Source: Brevibacterium sediminis
GTDB taxonomy: Bacteria; Actinomycetota; Actinomycetes; Actinomycetales; Brevibacteriaceae
DNA length: 64,000 nt
Direction: 5' to 3'
Assembly (NCBI RefSeq): GCF_013623905.1
Contig: NZ_JABKDD010000001.1
Coordinates: 186,001-250,000, forward strand
Part shown: piece after piece, positions 27,124 through 36,430 of the stretch
Layout of the letters: each line of letters begins with the position of its first letter
Numbering within the stretch: position 1 is the stretch's first letter
Notes under the pieces: model-generated
Seen by the model: only the letters and a program-made list of their open reading frames with translations
What the model was told of the DNA's origin: nothing
Databases searched by the model: none
Made by a program: the position numbers and the translations under genes

Positions 27124-28379
27124 GGGATCTCACTTTCGATCTGGGTGAGCTGATGGACGAGTTCGGTGAGTTCGGCGTCGGTGTGAGCCGACGCGGAGAC
27201 GAAGACATAGTGGAGACGGCCCGGATCGGCCCCGGTGACGGTCGCGATGTGAGCGATGATGTCGGGTGTGCGGGCATCGGGGCTGAGACCGAGTCGTTTG
27301 GCGATGCGCAGCAGGGCTCCGGCCCGGAGCGTGTGCAGCGCCCCGTCGCGATCGTGGCTGCGCGAGCTCAGGGCTGCCCGACCGTGCACGGTCTCCACGG
27401 CAGGCACGATGACCGGCAGACGTTCGAGAGCCAGCGGCCCGAACCGGCGCCCGATGACGAGCAGCAGGACGAGGAGGCAGGGGACCAGCCACAGGACTCC
27501 TGCGAGGAACCAGCCGGGCACGAAATCGATCGTCGACGGAGGCGACTGCCCCTGTCCCGAACCGTCGAAGGTCGGATAGTAGACGACGAGGTTCTGCGTC
27601 TGGGACAGCTGCGAGAGCACAAGAGAGGCATTGCCCTCTTCGTCGATGTTCTCATTGGTCACCCAGTCGGGGCTGCCGAGCACGGTCAGCGGAACGGAAC
27701 CGCCCGAATCGGTGAGGAACTGTCCGCGCGCAGACCCTGGAGCCACCTCGGTGCCGTCGATCTCGGCGACCCCCGGGCCGGTGAACGGGTAGCAGGCGGT
27801 GATCCCCTCGGTGCCCTTCTCCGTCTCCGCGTATTCGACCTCGCCGGTGGACACGGCACCGGCACTGCGGGCGATCGGTGAATCGCAGGACGGTGCGGAC
27901 GTGGCCTCCGGATCGGCCAACGGGCCGAGGTTGTCGTTGACCGTGATCCGGTCGGTGAACTCCGACACCGTCGGACCGGGATCGACGAGGACGAGCCGGT
28001 TGCCGTGGGTGCGCAGAGCGTACTCGAGGCCGGCGATGTCCCCGGGGGACAGAGCCGCGGTGTTCGCGGGAATGAGCAGGGTGGTGTCGGGTCGGGCGGC
28101 GGCCGAGCGGGCCTGCTCCTGATCCTCGGTGGTGGTGACATCGACGTCATGGTCACGCAGGGTCTCGACGAGGGCCTTCGTGCCGGTGCGCTCCGTCGAG
28201 TCATAGTGCAGGGGCTCTGCGGACTCCTCGTCGCCGGTCAGCAGCACGAGCACGATCACGGTGACGAGGATGACGAAGGCCGCGACGATCCATACCGCAG
28301 CCGACCGCAGCCGAGCGCGCAGCGGAACCCGCGAGGTCGACCGGGTGCCGCGGGCGGCGACATCCAACTGTGCGCTCAT
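27120..28379 (-). CDS. DUF4350 domain membrane protein
   Basis: A 419-residue protein with one helix near residues 25-45, a periplasmic-side DUF4350 domain (YDSTERTGTKALVETLRDHD, TLLIPANTA, RLVLVDPGP), a second helix near residues 290-310 (WFLAGVLWLVPCLLVLLLVI) and a cytoplasmic tail. I place the start at ATG 28379 because it forms an ATGA overlap with the upstream DUF4129 gene. The frame runs 18 codons further back without support. It is part of the MoxR operon. Confidence 0.87.
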   Translation of the reverse strand: MSAQLDVAARGTRSTSRVPLRARLRSAAVWIVAAFVILVTVIVLVLLTGDEESAEPLHYDSTERTGTKALVETLRDHDVDVTTTEDQEQARSAAARPDTTLLIPANTAALSPGDIAGLEYALRTHGNRLVLVDPGPTVSEFTDRITVNDNLGPLADPEATSAPSCDSPIARSAGAVSTGEVEYAETEKGTEGITACYPFTGPGVAEIDGTEVAPGSARGQFLTDSGGSVPLTVLGSPDWVTNENIDEEGNASLVLSQLSQTQNLVVYYPTFDGSGQGQSPPSTIDFVPGWFLAGVLWLVPCLLVLLLVIGRRFGPLALERLPVIVPAVETVHGRAALSSRSHDRDGALHTLRAGALLRIAKRLGLSPDARTPDIIAHIATVTGADPGRLHYVFVSASAHTDAELTELVHQLTQIESEIP

Positions 28380-29104
28380 ACAGCTGCCTCCCGGCGGACC
28401 GGCAGTGCGCTCAGCGTCCGGTCGAGTGCGCACAGATCCGCATAGACCTCGCCGAGGCTGCGGTCGGCACGTGTCTTCGCCTCGGTCGCCTCCCCGTAGC
28501 GGAGGTCGTTGAAGACTTCGGCCACCCCGTGGACGGCGGATCCGTGCTCGGGCAGGGCCGCCTCGGCGGAACGGGCGATCTCACTCGCTGTGGCCGAGGA
28601 CTCGAGCGAGACGATCTGCTTGACGGACAGGATCGCGAAGATCGCTCGGGATTCGTCGATGACCGCGGTCTCGAAGTCCCCGGCCTGCGCGGCCCGGGCC
28701 GCGCTCTCGCGCCACGGGCCCGGTTCGGGCTGGGAGACCACGGGATCGAATGCGGACAGCGGGACGCCGACACGGCGGAATCCGGCCCGACGCACGCGCC
28801 AGACGATGAAGGCGACGATCGCGGCGAGGCCGAGGACGACGACGATGAGCAGCCACGGGGAGTTCGCGCCCAGGGCGGCATGGACGAGCGAATCCCACAG
28901 GGAGGACAGCCACCGGCCGATCCGTTCCAAGGGGGTGAGATCGTTGGCGGCGTATTCCGGTTTCGAGAGTTCGTGCTCTACCCATTCGCGGCCGGTGTCC
29001 CGGTCGATATTCGCCGAGGCGGCGCGAAGCTGTGCCGCGCCCGGCTGGGAGGACGCGGCGGTGTGGAGGTGGCGGGCCGCCTCGGTGATGGGGGAGAGGA
29101 TCAT
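28376..29104 (-). CDS. DUF4129 domain membrane protein
   Basis: The 242-residue protein has one central membrane helix (SPWLLIVVVLGLAAIVAFIV, about residues 72-92) and a C-terminal cytoplasmic DUF4129 domain. That domain includes ARAAQAGDFETAVIDESRAIFA and VFNDLRYGEATEAKTRAD, resembling a transglutaminase-associated C-terminus. ATG 29104 overlaps the previous stop by 4 nt (ATGA). The frame continues upstream to 29698, but that part is antisense-free shadow of the neighbouring gene. Operon partner of MoxR. Confidence 0.87.
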   Translation of the reverse strand: MILSPITEAARHLHTAASSQPGAAQLRAASANIDRDTGREWVEHELSKPEYAANDLTPLERIGRWLSSLWDSLVHAALGANSPWLLIVVVLGLAAIVAFIVWRVRRAGFRRVGVPLSAFDPVVSQPEPGPWRESAARAAQAGDFETAVIDESRAIFAILSVKQIVSLESSATASEIARSAEAALPEHGSAVHGVAEVFNDLRYGEATEAKTRADRSLGEVYADLCALDRTLSALPVRREAAV

Positions 29105-30150
29105 CGGTCCTCCTCGGCGCGGATGAGGACGAGGTCGAGCCCCTCCGAGCGCATCTGCTGATCGAAGAAGCAGACCGTGACCAGGCAGGCGAAATAGGCG
29201 AAGAGGACGGCGGAGGAGATGAGCGTGAGTGCGAGCAGCAGACCCACGGAGACGATGGCGATGGCCGCCTGCGCCGTCGTCGACTCGGTTGTCGTCGTCA
29301 TGCCGACGCCCAGGAGCACCGAGATGATGAAGACGATCGGGGTGATGATGAGTTGGACGAGCTGATTGGACAGGAAATAACCGAGCGCCAGCTGGCCGAG
29401 CATTCGCCAGAAGCCGCGCCCGGTCAGTTTCCAAGACCGGCGGATTCCGGCACGGACGCTCAGGTCCTCGACCGCGATCGCCGAACCCAGGAACGCCAGG
29501 CGCAGGTTGACCCAGATGAGCGCGACGAACCACAGCAGGGCGGCCAATGCGGCCCAGACGAAGGCGAGGATCGCCGAATCGGCGCCGAGGAACAGCAGCG
29601 TCGGGGCGGTGAGGGCCAGCAGCAGGCCGAGGTTGATTCCACTCATCAGCAGTGTGGCCAGGATGAGGCGCAGGCGGCGACCGGACAGGGACTTCCACGC
29701 CATCGACAGAGTGGTCCTGCGGGCGCCGAAGGAGGCGCGGGTTCCGGTGGCGATGATGCCGGAGAGCAGATGGGCCAAACCGAGGCTGAGCAGGCTGAGT
29801 GCCACCGAACCCAGCTGGGCCAGGGCGATGAAACCGGAGGCGGCATCCTCATTGCCGCTGAGGTCGTTGAAGAACGGCAGGAACTGCACTGCGATGAGGG
29901 CACCGATCGCGGCGAGCAGCAGGCTCCAGAGGGAGAAGACGATGAGAGAGGAGCCGATGGACAGAGTCGGGACGAAACGCAGCAGGCGGAATCCCGAATC
30001 CAGCGCCTCGATGAAAGTCAGCGGACGTTTGGGCAGGAGCCCGCGTGGGGGAGGCGGCTGCCATCCGCGCGAGGGCGGGGACGGCGAACGCCGCTGCCAG
30101 CGGCCGGTGTGCCAGTCGACCTCCGAGGTCCATGCATTCGTCTGTCCCAT
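29101..30150 (-). CDS. Multi-pass membrane protein (GDPD membrane-domain type), first gene of the MoxR operon
   Basis: A 349-residue protein with a proline-rich cytoplasmic N-terminus ending LPKRPLTFIEALDSGFRLLR, then about six hydrophobic segments. The pattern resembles the membrane domain found N-terminal to some glycerophosphodiester phosphodiesterases, but no catalytic phosphodiesterase domain is present. ATG 30150 (MGQTNAWTSE) is chosen; the frame is open for 200 more codons but without coding character. It overlaps DUF4129 by ATGA and is the promoter-proximal gene of a five-gene operon. Function unknown. Confidence 0.75.
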   Translation of the reverse strand: MGQTNAWTSEVDWHTGRWQRRSPSPPSRGWQPPPPRGLLPKRPLTFIEALDSGFRLLRFVPTLSIGSSLIVFSLWSLLLAAIGALIAVQFLPFFNDLSGNEDAASGFIALAQLGSVALSLLSLGLAHLLSGIIATGTRASFGARRTTLSMAWKSLSGRRLRLILATLLMSGINLGLLLALTAPTLLFLGADSAILAFVWAALAALLWFVALIWVNLRLAFLGSAIAVEDLSVRAGIRRSWKLTGRGFWRMLGQLALGYFLSNQLVQLIITPIVFIISVLLGVGMTTTTESTTAQAAIAIVSVGLLLALTLISSAVLFAYFACLVTVCFFDQQMRSEGLDLVLIRAEEDR

Positions 30151-30493
30151 CACGCCAATCCTGCCATGATTCGCCGGCAAGTGCCGAGAGGCCTCCCTGT
30201 CGGATTCGGTGCGCGTCGGCCGTGTCGATCCCGGCCGTCGGGGGACGGCCCGGGGACGGTTCGGGGTTGGTCTGAGGGGCGATCGGGAAAGGCGATCGGG
30301 AGGGAGGTCGGGCGGCCGTTCCGACGGTCGGCCTCGGGGAGTGAATGGCCCGCTGCAGGGGGCCGTGCGGCGCGGCAGCTGAACCGTCGGTCTCCGCTGT
30401 CGGCGGATCCGGTGCATGAGGCAGTCGACAACGCCCGATAGGCTAGGAGTGTCGGGAACCGAAGAACACGCGAACATAAGGGACAATGGGAGC
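30151..30493. other. Divergent intergenic region between MoxR operon and mtrA
   Basis: No supported gene in these 343 bp. It is very G-rich on the plus strand around 30230-30340, with repeated GCGATCGGGA and GGGACGG patterns. TAGGCT at 30439-30444 is a possible mtrA -10 with a leader near 43 nt. Promoters for both operons must lie here. Confidence 0.4.
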
Positions 30494-31174
30494 ATGAACG
30501 CTCGAATCCTCGTAGTTGATGATGACACGGCTTTGGCCGAAATGATCGGAATTGTGCTCAAAAGCGAAGGCTTCGAGCCCTTCTTCTGCGCCACCGGAGA
30601 CCAAGCCTTCGAAGAATTCCAGAAGGTCAATCCGGACCTCGTGCTCCTCGACCTCATGCTGCCCGGCAAGGACGGACTCGAAGTCTGCCGGGAGATCCGT
30701 GAGATCTCCTCGGTGCCGATCATCATGCTCACGGCGAAGTCCGACACCGTCGATGTCGTCCTCGGCCTCGAATCCGGTGCCGACGACTATGTGCCGAAGC
30801 CATTCAAGCCCAAGGAGCTCATCGCCCGTGTCCGCGCTCGGCTGCGGATCTCCGAACCGCAGGCTCCCGAGCTGCTGACCGTCGGCGACGTCGTCGTCGA
30901 CGTCGCCGGCCACACGGTGACCAAGGGCGGATCACCGGTGTCGCTGACCCCTCTCGAGTTCGACCTCCTTGTCGCCCTGGCTCGCAAGCCGTGGCAGGTG
31001 TTCTCCCGCGAGACCCTGCTCGAAGAGGTGTGGGGCTATCGTCATGCCGCCGACACCCGACTGGTCAATGTCCATGTGCAGCGTCTGCGGTCGAAGATCG
31101 AACGCGATCCGGAGAAGCCGGATATCATCGTCACCGTCCGCGGCGTCGGCTATAAGGCCGGCCGAGCCGCGTGA
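30494..31174 (+). CDS. mtrA: Response regulator MtrA
   Basis: OmpR-family DNA-binding response regulator controlling cell-wall hydrolases and division in Actinobacteria. The 226-residue protein has the acidic pocket VVDDD (9-11), phosphoacceptor Asp53 in LVLLDLMLPGKDG, the conserved Lys in KPFKPKEL, and a winged-helix domain with LTPLEFDLLVALARKP and the VWGYRHAADTRLVNVHVQRLRSKIE recognition region. ATG 30494 has GGGAG upstream; the earlier frame start at 30416 is unsupported. It overlaps mtrB by 4 nt. Confidence 0.97.
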   Translation: MNARILVVDDDTALAEMIGIVLKSEGFEPFFCATGDQAFEEFQKVNPDLVLLDLMLPGKDGLEVCREIREISSVPIIMLTAKSDTVDVVLGLESGADDYVPKPFKPKELIARVRARLRISEPQAPELLTVGDVVVDVAGHTVTKGGSPVSLTPLEFDLLVALARKPWQVFSRETLLEEVWGYRHAADTRLVNVHVQRLRSKIERDPEKPDIIVTVRGVGYKAGRAA

Positions 31175-33114
31175 CTTCCGAGTCAGCCGCGGACGGACCC
31201 GTTCGCACCGCGGCCTCGGCGCTGAAGACGTTCTGGAACTTCATCCTCCGATCGTTCAGCCACTCCCTGCAGGTCCGCATCGTCGTGCTCACGATCGTGC
31301 TCACTTCGGTGGCGATCTTCGGCGTCGGAACCTATATGTCCCAGCAGATCGCCCGCGGTCTCTTCGACACCCGCCTGGATTCCCTGTCCTCTCAGACTCG
31401 GTCGATCCTGGCCGAGCTGCGCTCCCTGGCACCCGTCGACGGGCAGGCGGTCACCCAGGACACGCTGAGTTCGCAGCTGTCCTCGATCTACAACCGTTCG
31501 GCCGGGTCGGTGTACTCGCTGACCCTGCAGCCGAAGGACCCGAACTCCTCCTTCTCGACGATCACCGCCGGTGGGTCGAATGAGGACGGTGAGGCCACGC
31601 AGGTGCCCGTCTCCGATGAACTCCGCGAGGCCATCCGCAAGGCGCCGACCGACGACAAGCTCTACCAGTCGGTGAGCTTGCCCGACGGGACCGGACCGGG
31701 TCTGCTCATCACCCAGGAGCTGCAGATCCCGGGCGCCGGCCAGTTCCAGCTCTACTACCTCGGCGACCTCAGCGAACAGCAGGACACGCTCAACTTCGTG
31801 CAGCGTTCGATGTTCGTCGCCGCCCTCGTCCTCGTCGTCCTCGTCGGTGCCGTCGCCTGGATCGTCACCCGACTCGTCGTCACACCGGTGCGCACCGGGG
31901 CCGAGGTGGCCCGGCTCATCGCCGATGGTGACCTCGACGAACGCATGCCCGTCCACGGCAACGATGAGATCGCCGTCCTCGGTGAGAGCTTCAACGATAT
32001 GGCCGACACCCTCCAGCACCAGATCGAGCAGATGGAACGGCTGTCGGTGCTGCAGAGGCAGTTCGTCTCCGACGTCTCCCACGAACTGCGGACACCCCTG
32101 ACGACGATCCGTGCCGCAGCGGACCTCATCTACGATTCCCGTGACGACCTCGACCCCGTCACCGCGCGCAGCGCGGAACTGCTCAACTCGCAGGCAGAAC
32201 GGTTCGACAACCTGCTCTCCGACCTGCTGGAGATCTCCCGCTACGATGCCGGTGCCGCGGCGCTGGTGCCCAAGCCCGTCGATATCGGCGCGATCGTGAC
32301 CTCGGTGATCGAGACCGTGTCGATGGTGGCCGAACAGATGGACACCGCCATCGTCGTCCACGCTCCTTCCTCACCGGTCATGGCCGAGGTCGACCGGGTG
32401 CGGATCACCCGGATCGTGCGCAACCTCGTCGTCAACGCCATCGAACACGGTGAGAACAACCCCGTCGACGTCTATGTCGCCTCCAACGCCGAGGCGGTGG
32501 CTGTGAGCGTGCGCGACCACGGAGTGGGCATGAACGAAGAGCAGGTCGAGCACGTCTTCGACCGGTTCTGGCGTGCCGATCCGGCACGCAAGCGCACCCT
32601 CGGCGGGTCGGGTCTGGGCTTGGCGATCTCACTCGAGGACGCGCACCTGCACAACGGCTGGCTGCAGGTCTGGGGCAAACTCGGCGAAGGATCGTGCTTC
32701 CGGCTGACGATTCCCCGGCGCCCCGATCAGGAGATCACCTCCTCACCTCTGCCTCTGCCGCCTCGCGATGCGCAGATCCGCGGTTCCGCGCTCGTGGCGG
32801 GACCGCTGTCCTCGGACGGCTCAGTCCGCATCCAGACCGGATCGATCCCGATCGTCGTCGAAACCGAGCCGGAGATGCTCGAAGATGACAACGAATCCGT
32901 CGCCGAGGCGGCCCCGCAGTCATCATCGCCGGAGACGACCACGACTTCCTTTGAGGCGGTCTCGGACGATGGGGCCGCCGCCGACGAGTTGGACAGCGCG
33001 GCTGCCGACGGCTCTGAGACAGGCACCGCCGAGACTGGGCCGCGGTCCACGGACGTCGGCGATCCGGACCTGGACGGTGACGGCATGGACGACGGAGAAG
33101 GAGGACGGTCATGA
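31171..33114 (+). CDS. mtrB: Sensor histidine kinase MtrB
   Basis: Membrane sensor kinase for MtrA, 647 residues. It has TM1 (about 34-55), an extracytoplasmic region, TM2 (about 213-236), and a HAMP domain with GDLDERMPVHGNDEIAVLG. The HisKA domain carries the phosphorylated His in DVSHELRTPLTT near residue 306, and the HATPase domain has NLVVNAIEHGENN and GGSGLGLAISLEDAH. The last ~125 residues are an acidic Ser/Ala/Glu-rich tail, longer than usual. GTG 31171 and the lpqB ATG overlap neighbours by 4 nt, giving a coupled mtrA-mtrB-lpqB operon. Confidence 0.97.
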   Translation: MTSESAADGPVRTAASALKTFWNFILRSFSHSLQVRIVVLTIVLTSVAIFGVGTYMSQQIARGLFDTRLDSLSSQTRSILAELRSLAPVDGQAVTQDTLSSQLSSIYNRSAGSVYSLTLQPKDPNSSFSTITAGGSNEDGEATQVPVSDELREAIRKAPTDDKLYQSVSLPDGTGPGLLITQELQIPGAGQFQLYYLGDLSEQQDTLNFVQRSMFVAALVLVVLVGAVAWIVTRLVVTPVRTGAEVARLIADGDLDERMPVHGNDEIAVLGESFNDMADTLQHQIEQMERLSVLQRQFVSDVSHELRTPLTTIRAAADLIYDSRDDLDPVTARSAELLNSQAERFDNLLSDLLEISRYDAGAAALVPKPVDIGAIVTSVIETVSMVAEQMDTAIVVHAPSSPVMAEVDRVRITRIVRNLVVNAIEHGENNPVDVYVASNAEAVAVSVRDHGVGMNEEQVEHVFDRFWRADPARKRTLGGSGLGLAISLEDAHLHNGWLQVWGKLGEGSCFRLTIPRRPDQEITSSPLPLPPRDAQIRGSALVAGPLSSDGSVRIQTGSIPIVVETEPEMLEDDNESVAEAAPQSSSPETTTTSFEAVSDDGAAADELDSAAADGSETGTAETGPRSTDVGDPDLDGDGMDDGEGGRS

Positions 33115-34841
33115 TGCGCACGAAGCCCAGAGGGCTGCGAGTGAAGACCGTGTTGGTCTCCGTGTTCACCGCCTTGACCCTCGTCGGCTGCTCGTCGATC
33201 CCGACGTCATCGCCTGTCGGCCATATCGAAGACGACTCGGGCGATGCAGGTGCGAACAACGCGCGGATCCCCGACGGTCCCGAACCCGGGGACAGCCCAT
33301 CGGACATCGTGCGCGGGTTCCTCCGTGCAGGAGCGGGCGCCGGCAACAACTTCTCCGTGGCCCGGTCATTCCTCACCGAGGGTGAGGCGCAGAAATGGAG
33401 CCCACAGGAATCGGTGTCGGTGCTGCCCAACGGCACAGATCTCGACTCCTTGAACGTCGGAACCACCTCCGACCAGAAGACGATGAGCATCTCGCCCCCG
33501 GTCGTCGGTCTCGTCGACTCCTCCGGAGTGTACAACTCCACCGAACCGGGCACTCGGTCCACGATGGAATTCTCGCTGCGGCAGGAGAACGGGGAGTGGA
33601 GGATCTCCTCGGCGCCGGACGGGCTTCTCATCAGCCAGACCGACTTCCAGACGATCTTCCTCAACTATTCGCTGCAGTTCTTCACCTCCGACTATTCGTA
33701 TCTCGTCCCTGACTCCCGCTGGTTCCTCCGGTCTTCCTCGACCCCGACGGTGCTGATGAACGAGCTGCTCAGCGGACCCGCTCCCTACCTCTCGGGAGCG
33801 GTGATCACGTCGATTCCCGATGGTGCCAAGCTCAGCGATTCGGATTCGAACGTGGTGACGATCGAGAACGGCGTCGCCAATGTGGCCCTGGGACCGCAGA
33901 ACCCGGCCCCGTCCGACCGCGAAAAGGGACTTATCCGTCAGCAGATCGCCACCACCCTGCAGGTCATTCCCTCGATCTCGGCAATCGATCTGAGCATCGG
34001 CGGGCAGACGGTTCCGGCCAGTCTGCAGCCGAAGACCGATACGTCGGTCCAGGTGGACGGGCCACCCGTGGTTCTCGCCGACGACCACCTCTCTCGGGTT
34101 TCGGGCACCACCGTGGCCAAGGTCGAGAACAGTCCGAATCTGAAGAAGGCGAAGGCGAGCGATCCCGCGGTGTCATTGGACGACTCTCTCTACGTCTATC
34201 TGGCCGACGACGGCAAGCAGCTCATGCGGTTGAAGTCCGACGCCGTCGACGCTACTCCGATCCTCAAGGGCAAGAAGCTCGTGCGCCCCAGCATCGATCG
34301 CTTCAACACGACATGGACGGGTGAGGCTGAGAACAAGGGCGAGCTCAAGGCCGTCGGTCGTGACGGCAAATCCTCCACCGTCGCCGCCGACTTCCTCAAC
34401 GGTCGACAGCTCATCGATATCGAGGTCTCCCGAGACGGCACTCGTATCGCGCTGCTCAGTCGCCACAAAGGGGAACCGGATCGCGTCGATGTGGTCGGCA
34501 TCCCCAGGGACAAGGCGGGCAATCCGGCCGGTCATGTCTCTGAAACGCCGATCGAAGTGGGTGCGAATTTCCACGAGATCAAGGATGTCTCATGGGCAGG
34601 GGCGACGTCTCTCGTGGCTCTGGCCGCAGGGGAAGGCGAATCAGCGCAGCCGTTCCGCATCGGAGTCACCGGCCCTGCTGAACAGCTCGGTGAGGTCTCG
34701 GACGGAAGCCGCATCGCCGGTGGAGTGGACGGACGCTCGATCCTGGTCACCGGTGCCGATGGCGCGCTGTACAGCTACAACTCGAACGCCTGGCAGAAAC
34801 TCGTCGACGTCGAAGCGAAGGATCCCTCCTATCCCGGTTGA
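33111..34841 (+). CDS. lpqB: Lipoprotein LpqB
   Basis: Lipoprotein that binds the MtrB sensor region and modulates MtrAB signalling in mycobacteria. The 576-residue protein has a lipobox LTLVGC with Cys27, a GerMN domain (about 200-320) and a C-terminal beta-propeller LpqB domain. ATG 33111 overlaps the mtrB stop by 4 nt (ATGATG, so 33114 is also possible). Presence and order are as in all mtrAB-lpqB loci. Confidence 0.95.
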   Translation: MMRTKPRGLRVKTVLVSVFTALTLVGCSSIPTSSPVGHIEDDSGDAGANNARIPDGPEPGDSPSDIVRGFLRAGAGAGNNFSVARSFLTEGEAQKWSPQESVSVLPNGTDLDSLNVGTTSDQKTMSISPPVVGLVDSSGVYNSTEPGTRSTMEFSLRQENGEWRISSAPDGLLISQTDFQTIFLNYSLQFFTSDYSYLVPDSRWFLRSSSTPTVLMNELLSGPAPYLSGAVITSIPDGAKLSDSDSNVVTIENGVANVALGPQNPAPSDREKGLIRQQIATTLQVIPSISAIDLSIGGQTVPASLQPKTDTSVQVDGPPVVLADDHLSRVSGTTVAKVENSPNLKKAKASDPAVSLDDSLYVYLADDGKQLMRLKSDAVDATPILKGKKLVRPSIDRFNTTWTGEAENKGELKAVGRDGKSSTVAADFLNGRQLIDIEVSRDGTRIALLSRHKGEPDRVDVVGIPRDKAGNPAGHVSETPIEVGANFHEIKDVSWAGATSLVALAAGEGESAQPFRIGVTGPAEQLGEVSDGSRIAGGVDGRSILVTGADGALYSYNSNAWQKLVDVEAKDPSYPG

Positions 34842-34966
34842 CCCGCACAGCATTGCCTGTCCCCGCTGACCCACGGCGCCTTTCCCTTCCCGGCTGGGCC
34901 GTCGGGCGGCGGTGCGCGGCTGTTCTGGAAAGCGGCTCATCGCCGCCCCCCGATCCGGGCATGCAG

Positions 34967-34972
34967 TAGATT
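34967..34972 (+). promoter_or_regulatory. -10 hexamer of the comF-like gene (leaderless)
   Basis: TAGATT ends 6 nt before ATG 34979, and the spacer TTCTCCC-type sequence has no Shine-Dalgarno. This predicts a leaderless transcript separate from mtrAB-lpqB. Confidence 0.55.
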
Positions 34973-34978
34973 TCTCCC

Positions 34979-35701
34979 ATGGGGCTGCTCGGGGAGTTCG
35001 GCGAACTGCTCCTGCCTCGCCGGTGTGCCGGCTGCGGGCGGGAGAACGTGTCCCTGTGCACCCGCTGCCTGCAGCTGCTCGGTGGGATCCCACGGGCGAT
35101 GGAACCGCGCTACGGCACGATTCCGGTCGTCGGGGTCTGCGAATACAACTCGCAGATCTCGAAGATGGTCGTCGGCTTCAAGGACGACGGACGCCGGGAC
35201 ATCCTCGATCCCTTGGCCCTGGCTCTGACCCGTTCGATCGTCGCGGCCCTCGAGCTCATCGGCTACTCGGGTGGGGCGATCCGACTGTTTCCGGCGCCCA
35301 GTTCGGATCGGGCCAGACGTCGTCGAGGCGGATCGCATACGGCCGCCCTGGCGAATCGGGCGAAGGAGCTGTCGCCGGAGCTGCCTCTGGAAGTCCACGA
35401 TGTGCTCGCGGCGAAACGATCGCGTGACCAGGTTGGACTCGGGGCGATCGAGCGGGCTCAGAATGCTCAGCGGACCCAATATCTCGACCGGAGGAGAATC
35501 GCTGAGATCGCGGAAGTCCGTCCCGTGTCGGGCACCGAATCCGCGCCGACGGACCTGCTCATCGATGACTTCTCCACCACCGGCGCAACCTTGGCAGAAA
35601 GCGCACGTCTGCTAGCATCGGTGCAGATCAGGCCCGCTGTAGGAGCTGTTCTCGGTCTCGGTCGCGGGGGCACTCGATTTGTCTCTCCCTTTACTGTATA
35701 A
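34979..35701 (+). CDS. ComF-family phosphoribosyltransferase-like protein
   Basis: The 240-residue protein has a four-cysteine zinc finger at the N-terminus (CAGCGRENVSLCTRC, residues ~16-30). A type I phosphoribosyltransferase fold follows, with FPAPSSDRARRRRGG and the PRPP loop LLIDDFSTTGATLAESA near residue 200. ComF proteins are linked to DNA uptake in competent bacteria, but in Actinobacteria no such role is shown. Location between lpqB and hpf is conserved (Rv3242c-like). Its stop overlaps the hpf promoter. Confidence 0.9.
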   Translation: MGLLGEFGELLLPRRCAGCGRENVSLCTRCLQLLGGIPRAMEPRYGTIPVVGVCEYNSQISKMVVGFKDDGRRDILDPLALALTRSIVAALELIGYSGGAIRLFPAPSSDRARRRRGGSHTAALANRAKELSPELPLEVHDVLAAKRSRDQVGLGAIERAQNAQRTQYLDRRRIAEIAEVRPVSGTESAPTDLLIDDFSTTGATLAESARLLASVQIRPAVGAVLGLGRGGTRFVSPFTV

Positions 35702-35702
35702 C
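35697..35702 (+). promoter_or_regulatory. Extended -10 promoter of hpf
   Basis: TGTATAAC is an extended -10 (TG-N-TATAAC type) spanning the comF stop codon, with a leader near 60 nt. A TCGATT -35-like element lies 17 bp upstream. Confidence 0.5.
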
Positions 35703-35767
35703 GGTGTTTACCCATCCAAGGGCATGGGATCGGATGAATCCGACGAGCGAGTCGCTAAGGACACATC

Positions 35768-36430
35768 ATGGACATTGTTGTCAACGGCCGTCAACTGACC
35801 ATCTCCGACAGCTTTCGAGCCCACATCGAGGACAAGATCGCCAAGGTCGAGCAGCTTGCCCCTCGCGCTCAGCGTGTCGAAGTGCATGTCACTCACGAGA
35901 AGAACTCCCGCCAGCCCGAGACGAGTGAGCGGGTCGAGCTCACGGTTGTGGCGAAGGGACCGGCAATTCGGGCAGAGGCCATGGCAAGCGACAAATATGC
36001 GGCACTCGATCTGGCATGGGCGAAGCTCGTCGAACGACTGAGGCGAGCGAGAGACCGGCACAAGGTGCCCCGGTCGGGACATCACCGCAAGGAATCCACC
36101 GCCGAGGTGCTGGCGAAGATGCCGGTGGCCGAACCGATGGTTCCCGATGCGAACGCCGACGACGCGAAGTCTGCAGCGGACCACAGCGTCGACCAGACGA
36201 ACGGCCGCATCAAGGCCGAAGGCGATTCGCCGGTGGTTCTGCGAGAGAAGACCTTCACCGCCTCACCCATCGGCATCGAAGAGGCGTTGAACAGAATGGA
36301 ACTCGTCGGACACGACTTCTACCTGTTCATCGACGAAGAGTCGAGCAAGCCGTCCGTCGTCTATCGCCGTAAGGGCTGGAGCTACGGAGTCATCGCCCTC
36401 GACCACGACCTCGAAGAAGCCATCGACTGA
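35768..36430 (+). CDS. hpf: Long-form ribosome hibernation promoting factor
   Basis: Binds the 30S decoding centre and, through its C-terminal domain, pairs ribosomes into 100S dimers in stationary phase. The 220-residue long form has the beta-alpha-beta HPF domain at residues 1-110 (VVNGRQLTISDSFRAHIEDKI) and a C-terminal dimerisation domain from about 160 (KTFTASPIGIEEALNRMELVGHDFY, YRRKGWSYGVIA). ATG 35768 follows AAGGA. A very long palindrome follows the stop. Confidence 0.96.
   Translation: MDIVVNGRQLTISDSFRAHIEDKIAKVEQLAPRAQRVEVHVTHEKNSRQPETSERVELTVVAKGPAIRAEAMASDKYAALDLAWAKLVERLRRARDRHKVPRSGHHRKESTAEVLAKMPVAEPMVPDANADDAKSAADHSVDQTNGRIKAEGDSPVVLREKTFTASPIGIEEALNRMELVGHDFYLFIDEESSKPSVVYRRKGWSYGVIALDHDLEEAID

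Noticed and set aside
28376-29698. 440-codon version of the DUF4129 gene
   Set aside because: The N-terminal 198 codons overlap another real gene in a different frame and have Arg/Pro-rich shadow composition. ATG 29104 gives the expected family size and an ATGA overlap.
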